This document shows positions 19,901 through 29,075 of a stretch of DNA of 55,004 bases, piece after piece. This DNA is from Deltaproteobacteria bacterium UBA6967. GTDB lineage: Bacteria; SAR324; NAC60-12. The position numbers and the translations under genes were made by a program. The notes beneath the pieces are model-generated. The model was not told the DNA's origin, did not search any database, and saw nothing but the letters and a program-made list of their open reading frames with translations. The stretch lies in contig DJYX01000150.1 in assembly GCA_002450295.1 (NCBI GenBank), forward strand, positions 32,505-87,508, read 5' to 3'. Each line of letters starts with the position of its first letter. Within the stretch, counting starts at the first letter, position 1.

Positions 19901-22900
19901 AAGTCGATAATTATAGTGTCACATCTACAAATGCTATTTCTAGTATTAAAAATGACAATGTTACTTTAGATTTTTATGGAGAACAATATGTGAATTATAA
20001 TATAAATTTTACTGACAATTTAAGTTTCATGTTTAGGGGACTGGATAATTCTAGTGGTAATTTTTCAATTGATAATTCAAAAGCTTATGAGATTCATTTT
20101 AGTGGTGCAAATGTAGGTTCGACGATAACAATATCTAGGTTAGACAGTAGTAATGCGACGATAACTACTTCGTCCAAAACCGTGACACTTGCTGATAATT
20201 TTGAACCACATGTAGCTGTTCAGCATAGCAATCACTCTGGCCAAGACACTTCAAGATATGGTCAATCTGATAATGTGAGCAGTCCAAATGTCACTTCAAA
20301 GATGATTATTGAATTTGATGCTAATCCAACAAATGTAGCTAGTACTTTCGATAAAATGATTGATTTGTACTACTACCCAAAATTTAATTTAACATCATCT
20401 CTTTATGACAAATTTGGGTTCAGAGATTTGGCAGATAATTCTTCCTTGGCGACCATAGCATTAAGCGCTGAGGATTTAGATAATATCTCATACAATGCTG
20501 TATCGGATCAACGTCTAAAAAACTCAGAAATAACTCCACTTTTGGCAGTAAACTCACCTGGAAGTAGTTTGAATGCCTTCGGCACAACTTCTACAGGAAG
20601 AAGTGATGAATTTTATACAACAGCTGATTATAACGCATGGGCAACCACACAGACAATTCCTGCTGGTCCAACCTGTTTATATTACACGGCCGACTTATCG
20701 AATGTTACAGGTAGCTTCACAGGTAGTTGGTATCCTAGCAACTCGGCTGGTACAGCTACTACAGGCGCATCTCCAATCAGCGATAACGATAGTAGTCAAA
20801 ATACGATTCCAACTACTTTGGCGGGCTACAGCATTTCATCAACCTACACCGTAAATCTCACTGGAGGTTCCACAGCGTCAGCCAATATTTTGCGCGGCCC
20901 ATTGGGGTGTGGCACCCTGTCTCAAACAGTCCAAGGCTTCGTAAGATCAGTTAAAGTCAGTTTGACTGAGCCAATTTCACAAATTACAAACCTTTCGAAC
21001 TTTGCTAGTACAACAGGTGCTCTCGGGCAAATTAACATCCCAACTGGAGAATTGAGTCAGAATATTATTGGTATCACTGCGGTCGATGGCAAAGACCATA
21101 TGAATATTCAGCTAACCGACTGGAGGACAATTGATGCAAGCAAGCATTTCACCAGTGACAACCAGACTGTTGTTGCTAACACAGAATCAGGTGGAATCAG
21201 CAAGGAAAGTCTGATGCAGATTGTTGGTATGTCTGATTCAGACAATGTCTCCGCAACGGCTGGAAATGGAAGAGGAGTCGTATTTGTAGATGCTTCTCCT
21301 CCTTTGGCCACAAGCATTACTGCCTCAGATACTCAAAGTGAGATAAAGCTATCAATCACATTCGATCAGCCGGTACTAGCTGGAAAAGGTTTTGTGGTTC
21401 ATGGTTATGGTGACAATGGTAGTACTTCTGCAAGAACAACTTATGTGTTTGAGCCAATAGCCTCAGGAGGATCAGGTAGTGTTTACAGGTCAAGACCGAC
21501 CAGCAGTGTTTTTGATAACACTGGGATCAGTAGTGCAACTTATACATCAGTCGCTGCTGGAAATACTTTGACAGTATCGATCCCAGATAACGCGACAAAT
21601 GATTACAGCAATTTCTTCAATGCACTAAGTCACCAGACTACTAATAGTTTGAATGCAACCGATAACGTAAGCGGAAATAATCTTGGAGATAATCAGCTTG
21701 ATGGTGGGGATCCGACCTTCTTCCTGAATTATGATAACATTACTGATTACAACTATAATTCTTGGAACATAGTCGAATATTACGATTCTTATATTACAAA
21801 CTTAGGTGGACCTTTGGACAATCGCTCTAACCAATTTGGTCCACGATTAGTTGGGAGTGACTCCTTAGTTCCAAAGATGATAGCCAAAAATGCAAGCGTT
21901 TCGAATGACAATGTCTTTCTGATGGAAGTGACTGATCACGGGCTACAAATTATTAGCGCCTTTGGAACAGGCGCCGATAATGGCAGCCATTTAATGGGTG
22001 AGGGTATTTACTTCGATGATAATGGCACTACAACCACTGGGGATGTAAACAATACTATCGATAATTCATCAACAGCTGTGCAAAATGATTATCCACTGTA
22101 CCGTTTTTGGAATTCTGCAGGTACAAATGCACAGGACAATGCGTCCGCTAACAATAATACAAGAACACGGGCGGTAATCACCTTTGCGTCAGGGACTGTT
22201 CTGAAAGATGATGATTCAGACGGGAAAGCCTACATCAAGGGATATTTAGATAATGACAATACTAGTCTGACGTCCCAAACAACTACTGCTTTGATGCGGA
22301 AGTCTGCAACCTTGGCAAATGGTTTTACGGTAGGATTACCAGTCAGTGCAGGAGCTTTTTCAGTCGACAACAACACAAAATTAATTGTTGGAATTCCAAA
22401 TTATACCTTCACAACAGATAATACTACTGCTGATAAAACCTCTGTAGGATCTGACGATATTCTTGTGATTGACGGGATTGAGGTAAACGGCGTTGAGTAT
22501 GTCCTCCATCTATCTCCACCAAGTGTAGCCAATTCCGATACAGGATTAACTGCAACTGTCAGTTCAGGAAGTAGTGCTTATCCCAATCTGAAAGTATATC
22601 GGAAGGTTTATCTTGATGTGAATATGGTTGGAATGGCAGCAGACAATAAAACGAACAGCAATGATAGAGATGATCCTAGGGAATTAACGTTTAATTTTCT
22701 GGAAAACATTGCTTCTGCATCAGCTACTTACACAGCTGGGTCTCCAATCAATATGACAGGAGTTGACTTTACCGAATCTGCATCAGTTTCGAGTAACAAC
22801 CGAGCAACGATCTCTTTGTCTGATCCAACTGGAACCACAGATTCTGCAGGGCGCTATGTTGGTGATGGAGCACAGATCTCATTAACTGCGACAGACTTTT

Positions 22901-23055
22901 CAGGCAATTCAAATACCTATTCGCTTACTTTCAAGTTGGGGCACAATCAAGAGTTACCGATTACAAACGTCAATGACATTGGGGACTTCAACCCAATTCA
23001 TAATCTTATCGGGAGCACTGCAAATTCCAGCAAGAGGGCTTTACAAGCTCCTTGA
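16993..23055 (+). CDS. Giant lipoprotein with Ig-like repeats (2020 residues)
   Basis: A very large surface lipoprotein of unknown function. The start at 16993 gives MNLQKYILKLLILTILLGAM followed by the lipobox VVAC, so it is lipid-anchored. A Big_5-like Ig domain spans about residues 45-160 (PSNNSTGVSIGTSVKFAFDE through IPLIFTTA). A predominantly helical region (about 165-520) follows. Then come three tandem Ig-like repeats with the recurring ends KTLYAWVRDQAGNVS (~680), KTIYLWLKDTSNNIS (~780) and KTLYAWFKDLAGNVS (~888). Each repeat also has a S-E-x-P-x-D-x-W-x-Y-S-like strand. The remaining 1100 residues are Asn/Asp/Ser/Thr-rich with many DNDN- and DDNGT-type acidic loops that could bind calcium. 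No membrane span or protease domain is seen. A surface adhesin or matrix role is inference. Confidence 0.8.
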   Translation: MNLQKYILKLLILTILLGAMVVACSSDETSEKASPVPEPDPVVEIDNDGPNVVANAVVPSNNSTGVSIGTSVKFAFDESIEISSVTTATNCGATVQLSLNNFSSCVPLRSQIDVGNDNRSFTVYPVGNLEYNTKYVLKLTKLIQDSAGNYLANDSIPLIFTTAAENTISLTDSVMGEFEQILRTAAGYSASQTMRSKSRSVPITSTQIDSIVTGAKIEIANSGLSRSEELNKILEAMLIGSMKGMAGKVTTSSVRKPTLSAVSFGLVKLLPGREKFYTDNSSVIVTNLLKTGVSQLSFTQASNDDVPDAVGGILEGLISALGTLSFSESERVNKLVPELLNDTVLITDKIYTSAESSFWESMHEQIGEVMVTGMNNWNDWSSMESRWNNHLSAGISSIISNMKQIDGIVPSSAEGFVEKSVYGLFSGSTKLNPGNNTTIDGISESVGSALLESAKTVSFGNQYLNLEKTVLRAKVGVEKAYNENKSKLQLTIVTKLVSGINSKAASSYPDIKTTIESVLSGGNTVSEFSSDNVISITSYTSVTNDSTPTIFFDSKINGTVSDNCSGSTIAAIVGNNSITLGFLTDKQYDCSLTITDYAGGTEITDIPRFTIDTTKPNISDFSIISNTSATISATLDASDSAVVASYYLSESNTEPTIADTNWQGYSSRFINYSFANAVAEKKTLYAWVRDQAGNVSSAATATVQLQDNAAPSNLNISIANGTSHVNSETVKVSIGGTDNFIIGEMLLTEFSQSTPSSSDSRWQNYSTSATYTFLENPIGTKTIYLWLKDTSNNISTSAQDSVTIDLEKPNTASIKFVTADNATFTTIQTVTLLLESTDNRTNDSGIAGYYYSENSTQPSIDLADWRSTSINKIFSTTLSYKLSDGTGSKTLYAWFKDLAGNVSTVKSVTIENRAVPNAGDPVTLAQKLTKYSIKPSQDIYSTISTNQKLTILEDDNVARVTELFDAIIRKVDNYSVTSTNAISSIKNDNVTLDFYGEQYVNYNINFTDNLSFMFRGLDNSSGNFSIDNSKAYEIHFSGANVGSTITISRLDSSNATITTSSKTVTLADNFEPHVAVQHSNHSGQDTSRYGQSDNVSSPNVTSKMIIEFDANPTNVASTFDKMIDLYYYPKFNLTSSLYDKFGFRDLADNSSLATIALSAEDLDNISYNAVSDQRLKNSEITPLLAVNSPGSSLNAFGTTSTGRSDEFYTTADYNAWATTQTIPAGPTCLYYTADLSNVTGSFTGSWYPSNSAGTATTGASPISDNDSSQNTIPTTLAGYSISSTYTVNLTGGSTASANILRGPLGCGTLSQTVQGFVRSVKVSLTEPISQITNLSNFASTTGALGQINIPTGELSQNIIGITAVDGKDHMNIQLTDWRTIDASKHFTSDNQTVVANTESGGISKESLMQIVGMSDSDNVSATAGNGRGVVFVDASPPLATSITASDTQSEIKLSITFDQPVLAGKGFVVHGYGDNGSTSARTTYVFEPIASGGSGSVYRSRPTSSVFDNTGISSATYTSVAAGNTLTVSIPDNATNDYSNFFNALSHQTTNSLNATDNVSGNNLGDNQLDGGDPTFFLNYDNITDYNYNSWNIVEYYDSYITNLGGPLDNRSNQFGPRLVGSDSLVPKMIAKNASVSNDNVFLMEVTDHGLQIISAFGTGADNGSHLMGEGIYFDDNGTTTTGDVNNTIDNSSTAVQNDYPLYRFWNSAGTNAQDNASANNNTRTRAVITFASGTVLKDDDSDGKAYIKGYLDNDNTSLTSQTTTALMRKSATLANGFTVGLPVSAGAFSVDNNTKLIVGIPNYTFTTDNTTADKTSVGSDDILVIDGIEVNGVEYVLHLSPPSVANSDTGLTATVSSGSSAYPNLKVYRKVYLDVNMVGMAADNKTNSNDRDDPRELTFNFLENIASASATYTAGSPINMTGVDFTESASVSSNNRATISLSDPTGTTDSAGRYVGDGAQISLTATDFSGNSNTYSLTFKLGHNQELPITNVNDIGDFNPIHNLIGSTANSSKRALQAP

Positions 23056-23068
23056 GTATGTCCCATTC

Positions 23069-24076
23069 CTAGGCTGCGGCCTCGTGCCGCAGAACAACCC
23101 TGCCTTTGACTTCCGACCGTAAAATGGATTCTATCTCGTTCAACATCCCCTCCATCGAAACTTCCTTTAGACCCACTTTCAGGTTTGGCAGTTTCCAGTC
23201 ATTTGCCAAAAGTTCCCACAGTTTTTTCCTTATGTCATAAGGACAATTCTGGGAGTCGATCCCAATTAATCTGAGTCCTCGCAAGATGAGGGGCCAAACG
23301 GTTGTCGACAGTTCTGCACCTGCAACACTTCCACAAGTAGTGATGACTCCACCAGGCTGCGTGGTTTTCAGAGCCGTAGAGAGGGGAAGTCCACCGACAT
23401 TGTCAATCACTCCATTCCATTGTGGCTTAAGAAGTGGACGATTCCCTGAATCAACCGCTTCCTCACGATCTAAGATTTGTCGAACACCGAATTCTTTCAG
23501 CAGTGCTTTTCCATTATCATGTCCACTGACTGCAGCAACCTCATATCCGCCATTCAGCAATAATCTCACTGCAATTGAACCGACCCCTCCTGCAGCTCCG
23601 GTCACTAAAACGGGTCCATTTTCTGGTTTGCAGCCTGCCACTTTCAATTCCCAAAACGATTGTGCAGCAGTAAAACCAGCAGTGCCGTAGATCATTGCTT
23701 CCTGTAGGCTCAGGCTCTCTGGTAGGGGCAAAACCCACGCTGCGGGAACCCTGATGTATTCACCGAAGCCTCCATCTGTGTTCATCCCCAAATCGTAGCT
23801 AGTGACAACGACCGGATCTCCAGCTTTGAAGTCAGGATTGGTGGAAGCTGCAACAATACCGGAGGCATCAACACCTGGGGTGTGGGGGTAGTTTCGTGTT
23901 ACTCCACGATTGCCTGAAGCAGAGAGCGCATCCTTGTAATTTAGAGAAGAGTAATGCACTTGAATCAACACCTCTCCTTCTGGCAAATCTTCCGTACTAC
24001 GCTCGATAATGCGCTGCACAAATTTGCTATCTTCTTCAAAAATTCGTATCGCTTGGAAAGAGATGGGTGAAGACAT
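23069..24076 (-). CDS. acuI: YhdH/AcuI-family NADPH-dependent acrylyl-CoA reductase-like
   Basis: A 335-residue medium-chain reductase without structural zinc, in the YhdH/YhfP/AcuI group. AcuI members reduce acrylyl-CoA to propionyl-CoA, for example in DMSP breakdown. Group signatures are SSLNYKDALSASG, PGVDASGIV, GTAGFTAAQS and the NADPH motif VTGAAGGVGSIAV. The closing region KGRVVLR is also typical. A strong ribosome site (AAAAGGAG) lies 7 bases before the ATG. It follows moaA on the same strand after 115 bases. Other quinone-reductase substrates are possible; no dmd or dddP gene is nearby. Confidence 0.8.
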   Translation of the reverse strand: MSSPISFQAIRIFEEDSKFVQRIIERSTEDLPEGEVLIQVHYSSLNYKDALSASGNRGVTRNYPHTPGVDASGIVAASTNPDFKAGDPVVVTSYDLGMNTDGGFGEYIRVPAAWVLPLPESLSLQEAMIYGTAGFTAAQSFWELKVAGCKPENGPVLVTGAAGGVGSIAVRLLLNGGYEVAAVSGHDNGKALLKEFGVRQILDREEAVDSGNRPLLKPQWNGVIDNVGGLPLSTALKTTQPGGVITTCGSVAGAELSTTVWPLILRGLRLIGIDSQNCPYDIRKKLWELLANDWKLPNLKVGLKEVSMEGMLNEIESILRSEVKGRVVLRHEAAA

Positions 24077-24191
24077 CAGCAGACTCCTTTTAGAAATTAG
24101 AACAGGAAGATGGCAGCCTGACTTTTTGAGATGTGTGGGTCAGGCCTGTAGGAATATAAACGATTGGAGACTTTTTAGTAAGAAATGGTTG

Positions 24192-25139
24192 TCAACCTCC
24201 GATACGAGACATTCCCAAGTTGGATCCGGTGAAAGCAACTGGTTCCTTGAAAGCAATCGAGTGGGCAACTCGCTCGTTCAATTCGCTGGCAACTTCTTGC
24301 TGTTTTAGTAAGTGGTGAATAGCAGTAGGTGTTGGATTACTTAGGCAGCCAACGAGCTGGCCACTGGAGGTTAACCGTAATCTGGAGCAGGTAGAACAAA
24401 AGGGCGCGCTTTCATTGGGAATGATGCCGAAGTATCCTCCAGGCACCCAGTAGCGTTGGGCGGTAGCATCGTGCTCGGCTTCAACCTTTCGCCAAGAGTA
24501 GTGCTGACCGATCAATTCGAGAATTTCATTCATTGGGAAAAGTGGAAAATTCTCTGCTTGAAATAGGGGCCCCATTCGCATTAGTTCGAGATATCTTAGC
24601 TCGATATCTCTCTCAATGGCATAGTCAAGAAGATCAACGACCTCATGGTCATTGGCTCCTCGAATAACAACCATATTTAGTTTGATACGCAATCCGGCAT
24701 TGAGAGCGGTTTCAATTCCCTCTAGTACACGTTCCAATCTTCCAGCACGCCCTAGTCTTTTGAAATTTTCAGGATCCAGAGAGTCTAGACTGATGTTGAC
24801 AGAGTCCAGTCCTGCTTCTTTTAGGGGTGCGGCCAATTTGCTTAAATTCAAGCCGTTGGTAGTTAGACCGATACTCTCCACACCTTGTTGCCGAACACCA
24901 GCAATGAAACTGAGCAAATCTCGATGGAGCAGTGGTTCGCCACCTGTAATTCGAATTTTGGTGATACCGGAATGTCTAACCAGCAATGAGACTAATTTGA
25001 GCAGGTCTGAACTGGAGAGAGCATTAGGATCTGGAGTATGATCCTTGATACTCGTGACGCAGTAGGTGCAGGCCATGTTGCAGGATTCCCCTAAGGAAAC
25101 GCGCAACTTGTTTATATTTCGACCGAAGCTGTCGAGCAT
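24192..25139 (-). CDS. moaA: GTP 3',8-cyclase MoaA
   Basis: A radical-SAM enzyme that starts molybdenum cofactor synthesis from GTP. The SAM cluster cysteines are C20, C24 and C27 in SCNMACTYC, and GGEPLLHRDL is the SAM-binding GGE motif. The second cluster uses CSTCSRLRL and the later GCLSN cysteine. The protein ends in the conserved GG (RIGG). The ATG at 25139 is chosen because AAAGGAG lies 8 bases upstream and it precedes the conserved domain; an upstream in-frame ATG at 25193 would add 18 unsupported residues. No other moa or moe gene is nearby. Confidence 0.95.
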   Translation of the reverse strand: MLDSFGRNINKLRVSLGESCNMACTYCVTSIKDHTPDPNALSSSDLLKLVSLLVRHSGITKIRITGGEPLLHRDLLSFIAGVRQQGVESIGLTTNGLNLSKLAAPLKEAGLDSVNISLDSLDPENFKRLGRAGRLERVLEGIETALNAGLRIKLNMVVIRGANDHEVVDLLDYAIERDIELRYLELMRMGPLFQAENFPLFPMNEILELIGQHYSWRKVEAEHDATAQRYWVPGGYFGIIPNESAPFCSTCSRLRLTSSGQLVGCLSNPTPTAIHHLLKQQEVASELNERVAHSIAFKEPVAFTGSNLGMSRIGG

Positions 25140-25315
25140 GTGGGAATCTCCTTTCCAAACATGGGAGGCGATTCTGTTTCCGGAATCACCCATCGTCTAG
25201 GAAGCCATTGCCGAGACCTTAGGCCACCAAGATCGGAGACAGTATTAGTAAGATTAAAAAAACTTTATCGAAAGACGTTAGGAAAAGTACTCTAAAAAAG
25301 CAAGCATGGTCTCTC

Positions 25316-26494
25316 CTAAAAAGTCATTCCCATTTGGAAGAGAGGCATGTAAAGGGCCAGGAGAAGAGCTAGGACCATCAGCGCAACGAGCACCATGAAG
25401 AAAGGCTGTAGAAAAGCCTGCAATCGCTGACGATCTCGTTGGATCTGCTGAAGTTGGTGATCGGCGATTCTCTGAAAAGCATAGGCGATTTGTTCGCTGG
25501 ATTCCCCAAGATCCAGTAACCGAAGTTGTTCGGGGTTTAAGAAACTTGCTTCCTGATAAGCTTGATAAAGCTTTCTGCCTTGCAGGAGTGACTGCTGGAT
25601 TCTGAGCTGCCTTGACAGCAGATTTTTGGGAAGAAGAGGCGAAGCCAACTCAAGCGCTTCCAATAACGGTAGTTCGACCTTCGTCATCAGTGCCAAAGCT
25701 TGTGAATATAGTTGAATTTGTACGGTTTGCTGAAGCCTTCCCAGCCATGGAAGCCAGTTCAGAATTTGGCTGATCGAAATTTTGCGATGAACTGAAATGG
25801 TGATTAGAGCAACGGTGAGTAGGCTTGCAAGCCAGGGAAGAGGTTGTAAACGCAAGCTGTCACTGAGTTGAAGAAGAGAAGCAGAGAGCCAGAAAAGTTC
25901 GTCTCCTTGGGCAAGGTAAAGTCTACGGAACAAGGGAACCAATAAGATCGTTGTTGCCAGAAAAATAGCTAAAGCAAATCCGGCTATGGTCAATGGATAT
26001 CGAAGCAACTGCCAGCGCTCTTGTCTTTCCTGCTCCTGCAAGACATAAAGTTGTTGAAGAGCCCTCAAAATTGTTGGCAGTTGATCCGAATTTTCAGCAA
26101 CAGCTAGCAGTCGAGTGAACAAATCTGGAAAGCCTTGTGCGATTTGAAAGGACTCTTGTAGCGAATTTCCGGATTCAAGATGCCGAAGCGCATTATGCAG
26201 CCGAAACTTGTTGGTTGGATCACTTTGAGAACGAATTAGAAAGCGTAAGCAATCTTTAAGAGGCAGTCCTGAGTCTGCTAGTTGCTTCCATTGACCAGTC
26301 ATCTCAGCCAGCCACGCTACGCTAAGGGACTTCTGTAGCTGGGTTGGCTCTACCGGATTGATTTGCAGCTGGAAAAATCCCTGATTATGTAGTTGTTGAT
26401 GTATCTGCTCGAGGCTACCAGCCTCAATCAGAATTCCTTCACAAGGCTGTCCTTCGCTGTTGACCCCTTGCCAGAAAACGTGCAATCTCTGCAT
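25316..26494 (-). CDS. Type II secretion/type IV pilus inner-membrane protein, GspF/PilC family (orphan)
   Basis: A 392-residue platform protein of the T2SSF family. The N-terminus has the family-specific segment (GVNSEGQPCEGILIEAGSLE). Two T2SSF domains follow (about 55-180 and 265-385), with membrane spans near 165-190, 220-240 and 365-388. The conserved patterns LPLKDCLRFL and LPLLEALELAS start the repeats, and ESGNSLQESF and LLDLGESSEQIAYAF are also typical. In the family it anchors the assembly ATPase in the membrane. No gspE/pilB, gspD or pilin gene adjoins it, so it is either an orphan or served by distant genes. Confidence 0.85.
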   Translation of the reverse strand: MQRLHVFWQGVNSEGQPCEGILIEAGSLEQIHQQLHNQGFFQLQINPVEPTQLQKSLSVAWLAEMTGQWKQLADSGLPLKDCLRFLIRSQSDPTNKFRLHNALRHLESGNSLQESFQIAQGFPDLFTRLLAVAENSDQLPTILRALQQLYVLQEQERQERWQLLRYPLTIAGFALAIFLATTILLVPLFRRLYLAQGDELFWLSASLLQLSDSLRLQPLPWLASLLTVALITISVHRKISISQILNWLPWLGRLQQTVQIQLYSQALALMTKVELPLLEALELASPLLPKNLLSRQLRIQQSLLQGRKLYQAYQEASFLNPEQLRLLDLGESSEQIAYAFQRIADHQLQQIQRDRQRLQAFLQPFFMVLVALMVLALLLALYMPLFQMGMTF

Positions 26495-26614
26495 GACCTA
26501 AAGGTTTTAGGACTTGGTAGGACTTGTCATGGGAGTAAGTTGCTGTTACCCATCAAAGCGTGAGTAAATCATTGAGAAGTAGAGATATTGAAATTATTCC
26601 CCCAAAGGTGTTAG

Positions 26615-26959
26615 ATGTGTCCAGGTTCAGATATTCCAGAAATTTCGGTTTCTTCTACAGATAACTACCGCTCTCCTTTTCATCCAGAGGCAGTAACTTC
26701 CGTTTCTGCTGCCCCTCCCCCAACCCCAACGGACCTGCAAATTTCTTCTCCAAATGAAGAAAATGCAAAGGCTGTAACAGTTCGAGCCTACGGATTGTTA
26801 GGATACACACGCAGCATTGATCTGCATTTTGAAATCAATGCCTTACACCCAGAGCGGATTTTCTATTTTGAGGGGAAACGCTACAAGATAGCGTCAGTTG
26901 TTGAGATGGGAGAGGGACAACTGGCAATCAATGCCGTTTCGATTGAATATCGTACTTGA
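26615..26959 (+). CDS. Hypothetical protein, 114 residues
   Basis: A soluble protein of unknown function. The first 50 residues are rich in Ser, Pro and Thr and probably disordered (SAAPPPTPTDL). The last 60 look like a small beta-domain (AVTVRAYGLLGYTRSIDLHF through INAVSIEYRT). AAAGG lies about six bases before the ATG. It diverges from the gspF-like gene and ends 2 bases before the convergent TPR gene. No known motif was recognised. Confidence 0.55.
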   Translation: MCPGSDIPEISVSSTDNYRSPFHPEAVTSVSAAPPPTPTDLQISSPNEENAKAVTVRAYGLLGYTRSIDLHFEINALHPERIFYFEGKRYKIASVVEMGEGQLAINAVSIEYRT

Positions 26960-26961
26960 AT

Positions 26962-28221
26962 CTACTCATTAGACATTTCATTCAACCGATGTCGAGCCTG
27001 TGCTTGCCAGTAAGGAATAGAGCTTTCCTGTAGGTAGCGTTCATAGGCTTCTTGGGCAGGGGGATAGTTCCCCTGCATCTGAAAGAGATAGCCCAGTAGA
27101 AAGTGTCCGAACGGATACTGCCCGGGAAATTCTCTGATCAGTTCCTGAAGATCTCGAATCCCACCTTCATACTCTGTACGATCCGGTCTGTAATCCTGAA
27201 TGCTTGCGTAAGAATCGAGAGAATCCTGCAGTTCTCCCAAGCGTAGATAGGTGATCCCAAGGTTCATCCGAACGTAATTGAGACTTGGCGCCAATTGCAG
27301 TGCCTGTTCTCCATACTCTATAGCCTTTTCATATTCTGCTAATAAATAATAGCCCCAGCCGAGATTGCCAAATAAGTAGGGATTACTGCTGTAGGGAGCT
27401 GCTTGTTCATATGCTTCTACTGACTTACGCACAAGCGGAAGGTCGTACCGCGCCAACCCATCAGGCTGAAGTTCGTATCCTTGATAATAGTAGGTAGTCC
27501 CTAATTCCTGATAAATCTGACCCCGTCTCGCTGCAGATTCTTCTGTCTCTAATCCTTGCTCCAGAATAGCTATCGCGTCCTCAAAAGCTCTGGAGTTAAA
27601 CAGCCCCTTGGCAACTACGATGTGGTAATTCAGACCACTCAATCCATCTCCGTAGAGTTCATTTTCATAGTCTTGAAGCCACTTAGCCAATTCATCCTTA
27701 GCAGACTTTTCATCTGTTTCTTCTCCTAGCAATTTGGCGATGGTGTCTTGAAGCATCGGAACCAACTGGTCTCCCTGCACATAAAGATCTGAGCTACGCC
27801 AGGATGGTCGACCCGTATCCCAGAAGGAGTCCCAGGCACTTCGATTTTGTTGCTGGTTACTCATCGCCTGCATAAATTGAAACAGGTCAAAAGGTCTGGG
27901 GAAGGTAGTGAATAAAAGTGTGTAGAAAATTGTGAGAACCCCAATCGTAGCTAGTACAGGAGGCCACCACCGACGAAGGAGAGTAACTAGAGATAATTCA
28001 TTTGGTGGAACTTGCGGAGGAGTACCAACTTCACGCCAAATTGCAGAAGCTTGAAGAGGGCGTCCGGCTGCGTGAAGTAAGTTGCCTAGGTGGTAGAGCC
28101 ATTTACGTTCATCGGCCTCACTTAGTTCTTTTTCTTGGACCAAGGCGCGCGCTTCCTTATCGTTGCCCGACTCCACAAGTCTTGCTAATTCAAAACCTAG
28201 TTGTGAGGAAGATTCTGGCAT
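26962..28221 (-). CDS. TPR-repeat membrane protein
   Basis: A 419-residue protein with a cytoplasmic N-terminal segment (about 1-85), one transmembrane helix (about 90-110, PPVLATIGVLTIFYTLLF) and a large C-terminal part. The latter carries several tetratricopeptide repeats (about 200-410, for example PYLFGNLGWGYYLLAEYEKA and YVRMNLGITYLRLGELQD). Such proteins scaffold protein complexes; the partner is unknown. Its ATG overlaps the stop of the DUF2062 gene, so the two are coupled. Confidence 0.8.
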   Translation of the reverse strand: MPESSSQLGFELARLVESGNDKEARALVQEKELSEADERKWLYHLGNLLHAAGRPLQASAIWREVGTPPQVPPNELSLVTLLRRWWPPVLATIGVLTIFYTLLFTTFPRPFDLFQFMQAMSNQQQNRSAWDSFWDTGRPSWRSSDLYVQGDQLVPMLQDTIAKLLGEETDEKSAKDELAKWLQDYENELYGDGLSGLNYHIVVAKGLFNSRAFEDAIAILEQGLETEESAARRGQIYQELGTTYYYQGYELQPDGLARYDLPLVRKSVEAYEQAAPYSSNPYLFGNLGWGYYLLAEYEKAIEYGEQALQLAPSLNYVRMNLGITYLRLGELQDSLDSYASIQDYRPDRTEYEGGIRDLQELIREFPGQYPFGHFLLGYLFQMQGNYPPAQEAYERYLQESSIPYWQAQARHRLNEMSNE

Positions 28222-28784
28222 TACGGTGCAATCTCATGTGCGGCACACCACTCTTCATAGCTCATTTGTGCTTGGTGGGCTTTGTGTTGTCGATGTCGCA
28301 GCAATCCGTAGTAGGTCAAAAAATAGCTGCCAATTGCAATTGGGAAAGCATAAAACAAGCTCCCCAGCATCATTGGTTCCCCCAATTCAATCAGTAAGTA
28401 CTCTGCTCCTGAAACGATCGAACCCCATACACTCTCCATGCCGAGGATTTCGGTCAGGCGATTCTCAAAAGTCGCATAGGTTAACTGCTCTTTGCCCTGT
28501 ACCCAGCAGCCTGTTGTGAGAAAGCCATAGTACATTGGTATCATTGTCAATGGATTACTGATCCAAACCATCGCAACACTGACAGGCAAATTAAATCTGA
28601 AATTCAAAAGATAACGGCAAAAACCCCAAACCAATGCCGCCAGGTACATTTGTATTCCCACTGTGGGTGTGAATCCCAGAAACATTCCGATTCCTACCCC
28701 CCAACTGACTTGACTGACTGAGGCCATGCTATGCAGAACAGGATGGATCAGCCTTTTGTTTATCAGATAGATAAAATATTTCAT
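28221..28784 (-). CDS. DUF2062 membrane protein
   Basis: A 187-residue inner-membrane protein of the DUF2062 family. Signature blocks are SQVSWGVGIGMFLGFTPTVGIQ near residue 24 and VWISNPLTMIPMYY near 92. Four hydrophobic segments are visible. Family function is undetermined, although members often sit near envelope or glycosyltransferase genes. It overlaps the TPR gene start by one base, forming a two-gene operon. Confidence 0.85.
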   Translation of the reverse strand: MKYFIYLINKRLIHPVLHSMASVSQVSWGVGIGMFLGFTPTVGIQMYLAALVWGFCRYLLNFRFNLPVSVAMVWISNPLTMIPMYYGFLTTGCWVQGKEQLTYATFENRLTEILGMESVWGSIVSGAEYLLIELGEPMMLGSLFYAFPIAIGSYFLTYYGLLRHRQHKAHQAQMSYEEWCAAHEIAP

Positions 28785-28805
28785 TCCCAGTAGACCTGGC
28801 TGCGC

Positions 28806-28937
28806 TTAACTTTTGAAAATTTTATTGATGCGTTCATCTTGGGAGAAACTTTCATTATTTTTCAAAACTTGTTTTAGACAAACCTGTAAGTCGCGTTTAC
28901 CAAACTCGATCATTCTTGGGTCGAGTGGCCCAATCAT
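28806..28937 (-). CDS. Possible 43-residue ORF upstream of the DUF2062 gene
   Basis: Read on the minus strand, an ATG opens MIGPLDPRMIEFGKRDLQVC and ends NKIFKS. It is basic, soluble and plausible as a helix. It ends 22 bases before the DUF2062 ATG. No ribosome binding site is seen, so the call is weak. The rest of the gap to 29075 shows nothing clear. Confidence 0.2.
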   Translation of the reverse strand: MIGPLDPRMIEFGKRDLQVCLKQVLKNNESFSQDERINKIFKS

Positions 28938-29075
28938 CAGTTTCAGGAGAGCACAGTTGACAAAGGTGGGAAAGAGACAATCTTTGGAAAGATCATTTCT
29001 ACGATCAAATCACAAAAATTGTAAAAAATTAATGGATTGATCTCAAGGAGAAGGCAGAGATATCTTTGATTCCTT

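Noticed and set aside
24116..24145. GCCTGAC/GTCAGGC hairpin between moaA and the acuI-like gene
   Set aside because: The stem is only 7 bp with a 16-base loop and no T-run; it is too weak to call a terminator.
28813..29040. 75-residue plus-strand ORF next to the DUF2062 gene
   Set aside because: It is basic and irregular with no ribosome site; the minus-strand reading there is somewhat more protein-like.
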